8,016 nucleotides of DNA from a bacterium (GTDB lineage Bacteria; Zixibacteria; MSB-5A5; GN15; FEB-12). Under the pieces are notes generated by a model that had not been told where the DNA came from, did not search any database, and saw nothing but the letters and a program-made list of their open reading frames with translations. This document shows, one piece after another, positions 5,809 through 8,016 of the stretch. The stretch covers positions 1-8,016 of the forward strand of contig DAOWIM010000209.1 of assembly GCA_030640905.1 (NCBI GenBank), written 5' to 3'. Every line of letters starts with the position of its first letter. Position 1 is the stretch's first letter. The translations under genes were made by a program, and so were the position numbers.

Positions 5809-8016
5809 CTAATTCCTTTCCACTGTTGCATTAAGCTGCTGTGCATTTGGTGAAGGGTCGCCCAACCCGAAAGTCACTCGCAGGCCGAACTCAACCTCTC
5901 GACCCGGCATCGGGAAATGACTGATCAGGACATACGATTCATCGCGAAGGTTATTGACCCTGAGATTGATATCTGCCTCCCACGACGACCACGGCTGCAG
6001 GCGCAAACCGAGCATGAGGTCGTCAAGACGGTAGGCATCGAAATATTTCTGATTGTTCGGCAACGAGTAACGCCTGCCGACCAGACGAACCGAATACGAA
6101 CCATACAACAAGCGGTGGTTCAAACGGACCGCCAGATTAGTAATATAGTGGGGCGTGAAAGTGAGGTCCCGGTCGCGTACAGCCTGAGTCCCCGATCTGT
6201 TCCGGCTGGTTGTGATCGTATTCTGATATGACAGCTCCAACAGACGATCAGAGAATGACACCGTTACAAAATCTTCATGGCCAACCAACATCGCCGCCTC
6301 AAGATTTTCCGGTCGCCAGACGTTTTGATACCCCTGCGCCCAGACGATCAGGTCGGAGACATAGGAATGGAAATATGTCAGCCCGGCCCTGACCTGTAAT
6401 CGACCGGTCGTTGTGTACGCTTCTATTCCTGCCTCGGAGTGTTCTGATTGTTCCGGTCTGAGTCCGGGATTACCACGGGAAACTGCATCGTTTTTCCAGA
6501 ACAGAGCGTTGATTGCCGGCAACTGTAACGACTTGCCATAACTCGCACGGGCGATCAACTCGATCTGTCCATGCCGGGAGAGTGACATCCCCACTCTCGG
6601 TGACCAGTGTTCAACGCGGTGGCCGGTTGTCTGATCGAGCAGCGAAGTTGGTTCTTTATCTGTCTCTGCAAGATCGTATCGTACGGCAGCATCGAGTGAA
6701 AGCTCATTCGCCAATCCCAGACTTGAGATGTCGAGATTCTGCTTATTGGAGATAAAGATCGCGCGACTCTTACGATTTGTCTCGCCCATACTCCACGTCG
6801 GGCGAAGAAGATCGGCGTGATCAAGATGGTCGTGCCGGAACTGCAACCCGACCACCAGTTGGTTCCGCCGAAACGGAGCGACGCGATTTGTGATTTGCGC
6901 ATCCCAGACGGTGTTGTCGTACTCGGTATCGAATCGACTGGCCGGGACATTATCCCTGTCCTCAAAATGCTGATAGAAACGCGAATACCCCAGCCGAGCC
7001 TCCACACTTGACCCTGCCGACCAGTCGTGGCTCCATCGAGCGGTCATCAGGTCGCGGTCATCCTGTTGCGAGGCGGACTCGTTCTGAGTAGCGGCTCTGC
7101 CGGGCAGACCGTGCTCGGATCGATAAATCTGACCGGAGCAGCTAAGCTGCGAGTACCGACCGGTGCGCAACGTCACGGCGCCGAAATAAGAAGTCGCCTG
7201 CGACCGATTATTTATCCTGACACCCTCGATCACCGTATCGACCGGCGACACATTGTATGTAAAAGGAAAATCACCGACCGCCTTCCGGGATGATACCGCC
7301 ATCCTTGTTGTCAGATGATCCGAAGAGATAACATTGTCGCAACTCAGTTTCAGAGATTCGGCGCCCCATTGCCCTCGGCGGTGTTCCCCGGTGTAGGTCT
7401 GCGAACCGTCACCCGATTGCGGCTGCGTGATGATATTGATAACACCGGCCAGCGCCTCGGGCCCAAACTCGGCGGCGCCTCCTCCCTTGTGCACTTCGAC
7501 CCGCTCTATGATCTCGACCGGAATTGTGTTGAGATCAGCCACCCCCGAACCGGAAGCATTGATCTTTTGGCCATCAAGAAGCACCAACACGTGTCGGGGA
7601 TCACTCCCCCGAATACTGACTCGCGCCTCGCCGGAAGAGCCACCGGTGCGCTGAACATCGACACCCTCGATTGTCTCCAGCAAGTCGGCCAGATTCGATG
7701 GTCGGTCCATTCTGATACGGTCACGATCAATGACCGCTATGCGATCTGTTTCGAACGATAGTTGTGAACCGGCGACCTTTATGTCATCGACTCGGCACAA
7801 CCTTCGTTCCAGCGCGATATCAACCGATCGTGTAATATCAACTTCAACCTTCAGTGGGTCGGATAAATAATCTTCGTATCCGAAATCAGAGACGGCGACA
7901 CAATATGTCCCCACCGGAATCTGCTCGAAGACAAAGCAGCCGCGCTCGTCGATCTTTGCGGAGAAATTGGTACCGACCAGTTCAACCCGCGCGGTCAGGA
8001 CCGGGCTACCGTCCGA
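5809..8016 (-). CDS. TonB-dependent outer-membrane receptor, BtuB-like, 5' end missing
   Basis: The frame is open to the right edge, so the N-terminus is outside the window; 735 residues and the stop are visible. Visible residues 1 to about 72 form a carboxypeptidase-regulatory-like beta-sandwich (SPVLTARVELVGTNFSAKID, GCFVFEQIPVGTYCV), an N-terminal extension common in receptors of the Bacteroidetes and related groups. A TonB-box-like stretch (DDIKVAG) follows near 78. The plug spans about 84-200: LADLLETIEGVDVQ, VSIRGSDPRHVLVLLDGQ, ADLNTIPVEIIERVEV, GPEALAGVINIIT. The order and the SG-xADLxxxP segment recall BtuB. The rest, about 205-716, is the barrel, with the usual NPGLRPEQSEHSEAG and late FPMPGREVEFGLRVTF motifs. 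Instead of ending at that last aromatic residue, the chain has 19 more residues. It would import a scarce ligand using TonB energy; cobalamin is a guess from plug similarity and the propeller partner. The internal GTG at 7914 is not the true start. Confidence 0.92.
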   Translation of the reverse strand, partial: SDGSPVLTARVELVGTNFSAKIDERGCFVFEQIPVGTYCVAVSDFGYEDYLSDPLKVEVDITRSVDIALERRLCRVDDIKVAGSQLSFETDRIAVIDRDRIRMDRPSNLADLLETIEGVDVQRTGGSSGEARVSIRGSDPRHVLVLLDGQKINASGSGVADLNTIPVEIIERVEVHKGGGAAEFGPEALAGVINIITQPQSGDGSQTYTGEHRRGQWGAESLKLSCDNVISSDHLTTRMAVSSRKAVGDFPFTYNVSPVDTVIEGVRINNRSQATSYFGAVTLRTGRYSQLSCSGQIYRSEHGLPGRAATQNESASQQDDRDLMTARWSHDWSAGSSVEARLGYSRFYQHFEDRDNVPASRFDTEYDNTVWDAQITNRVAPFRRNQLVVGLQFRHDHLDHADLLRPTWSMGETNRKSRAIFISNKQNLDISSLGLANELSLDAAVRYDLAETDKEPTSLLDQTTGHRVEHWSPRVGMSLSRHGQIELIARASYGKSLQLPAINALFWKNDAVSRGNPGLRPEQSEHSEAGIEAYTTTGRLQVRAGLTYFHSYVSDLIVWAQGYQNVWRPENLEAAMLVGHEDFVTVSFSDRLLELSYQNTITTSRNRSGTQAVRDRDLTFTPHYITNLAVRLNHRLLYGSYSVRLVGRRYSLPNNQKYFDAYRLDDLMLGLRLQPWSSWEADINLRVNNLRDESYVLISHFPMPGREVEFGLRVTFGLGDPSPNAQQLNATVERN
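5814..5820 (-). promoter_or_regulatory. Ribosome binding site of the propeller gene, embedded in the receptor gene
   Basis: GAAAGGA on the minus strand ends 7 bases before ATG 5806 and lies within the last sense codons of the receptor (Glu-Arg-Asn-stop). It fixes the propeller start and indicates tight translational coupling of the pair. Confidence 0.7.

Noticed and set aside
7315..7761. Plus-strand open frame of 148 codons opposite the receptor plug
   Set aside because: It is antisense to the most conserved part of the receptor; its length follows from the codon bias of the real gene.

Overview
The window reads as an ordinary chromosomal stretch of a Gram-negative bacterium. It carries a TonB-dependent outer-membrane receptor, a lipoprotein with a signal-peptidase-II lipobox, and an exported protein ending in a tandem dockerin-like repeat of the 'DxNGxGxxNISDITY' type. 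That tail style is common in FCB-superphylum candidate phyla such as Zixibacteria. The taxonomic suggestion is an inference from style alone, since no marker gene is present.

Layout, left to right. (1) 1-136, minus: the first 45 codons of a small lipoprotein, cut by the window edge. (2) 286-1716, minus: a polytopic GT-C-type membrane glycosyltransferase with a GTG start lying almost on top of its predicted transcription start. (3) 1845-3863, plus: a cytoplasmic S9-family serine peptidase (propeller plus alpha/beta hydrolase, complete triad), divergent from the glycosyltransferase and closed by a clear hairpin terminator at 3892-3920. (4) 3951-4349, minus: a small single-domain protein resembling STAS/SpoIIAA-like proteins, with its own good sigma70-type promoter. 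(5) 4350-4615: an intergenic region holding that promoter and a strongly palindromic element of about 62 nt, bracketed by perfect 12-bp direct repeats. (6) 4616-8016, minus: a two-gene operon. The upstream gene is a BtuB-like TonB-dependent receptor with an N-terminal carboxypeptidase-regulatory-like domain, cut at the window edge. Two bases after its stop begins a secreted YVTN/YncE-type beta-propeller protein with the dockerin-like tail.

How the genes work together. The receptor/propeller pair is the only obvious functional unit. It recalls two known arrangements: BtuB with the surface propeller BtuG in Bacteroides cobalamin uptake, and YncD (PqqU) beside YncE in E. coli. A small-molecule capture-and-import role is therefore the best hypothesis, but the ligand cannot be read from the window. 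The other genes look like independent transcription units. No tRNA, rRNA, CRISPR array, transposase or phage gene was seen.
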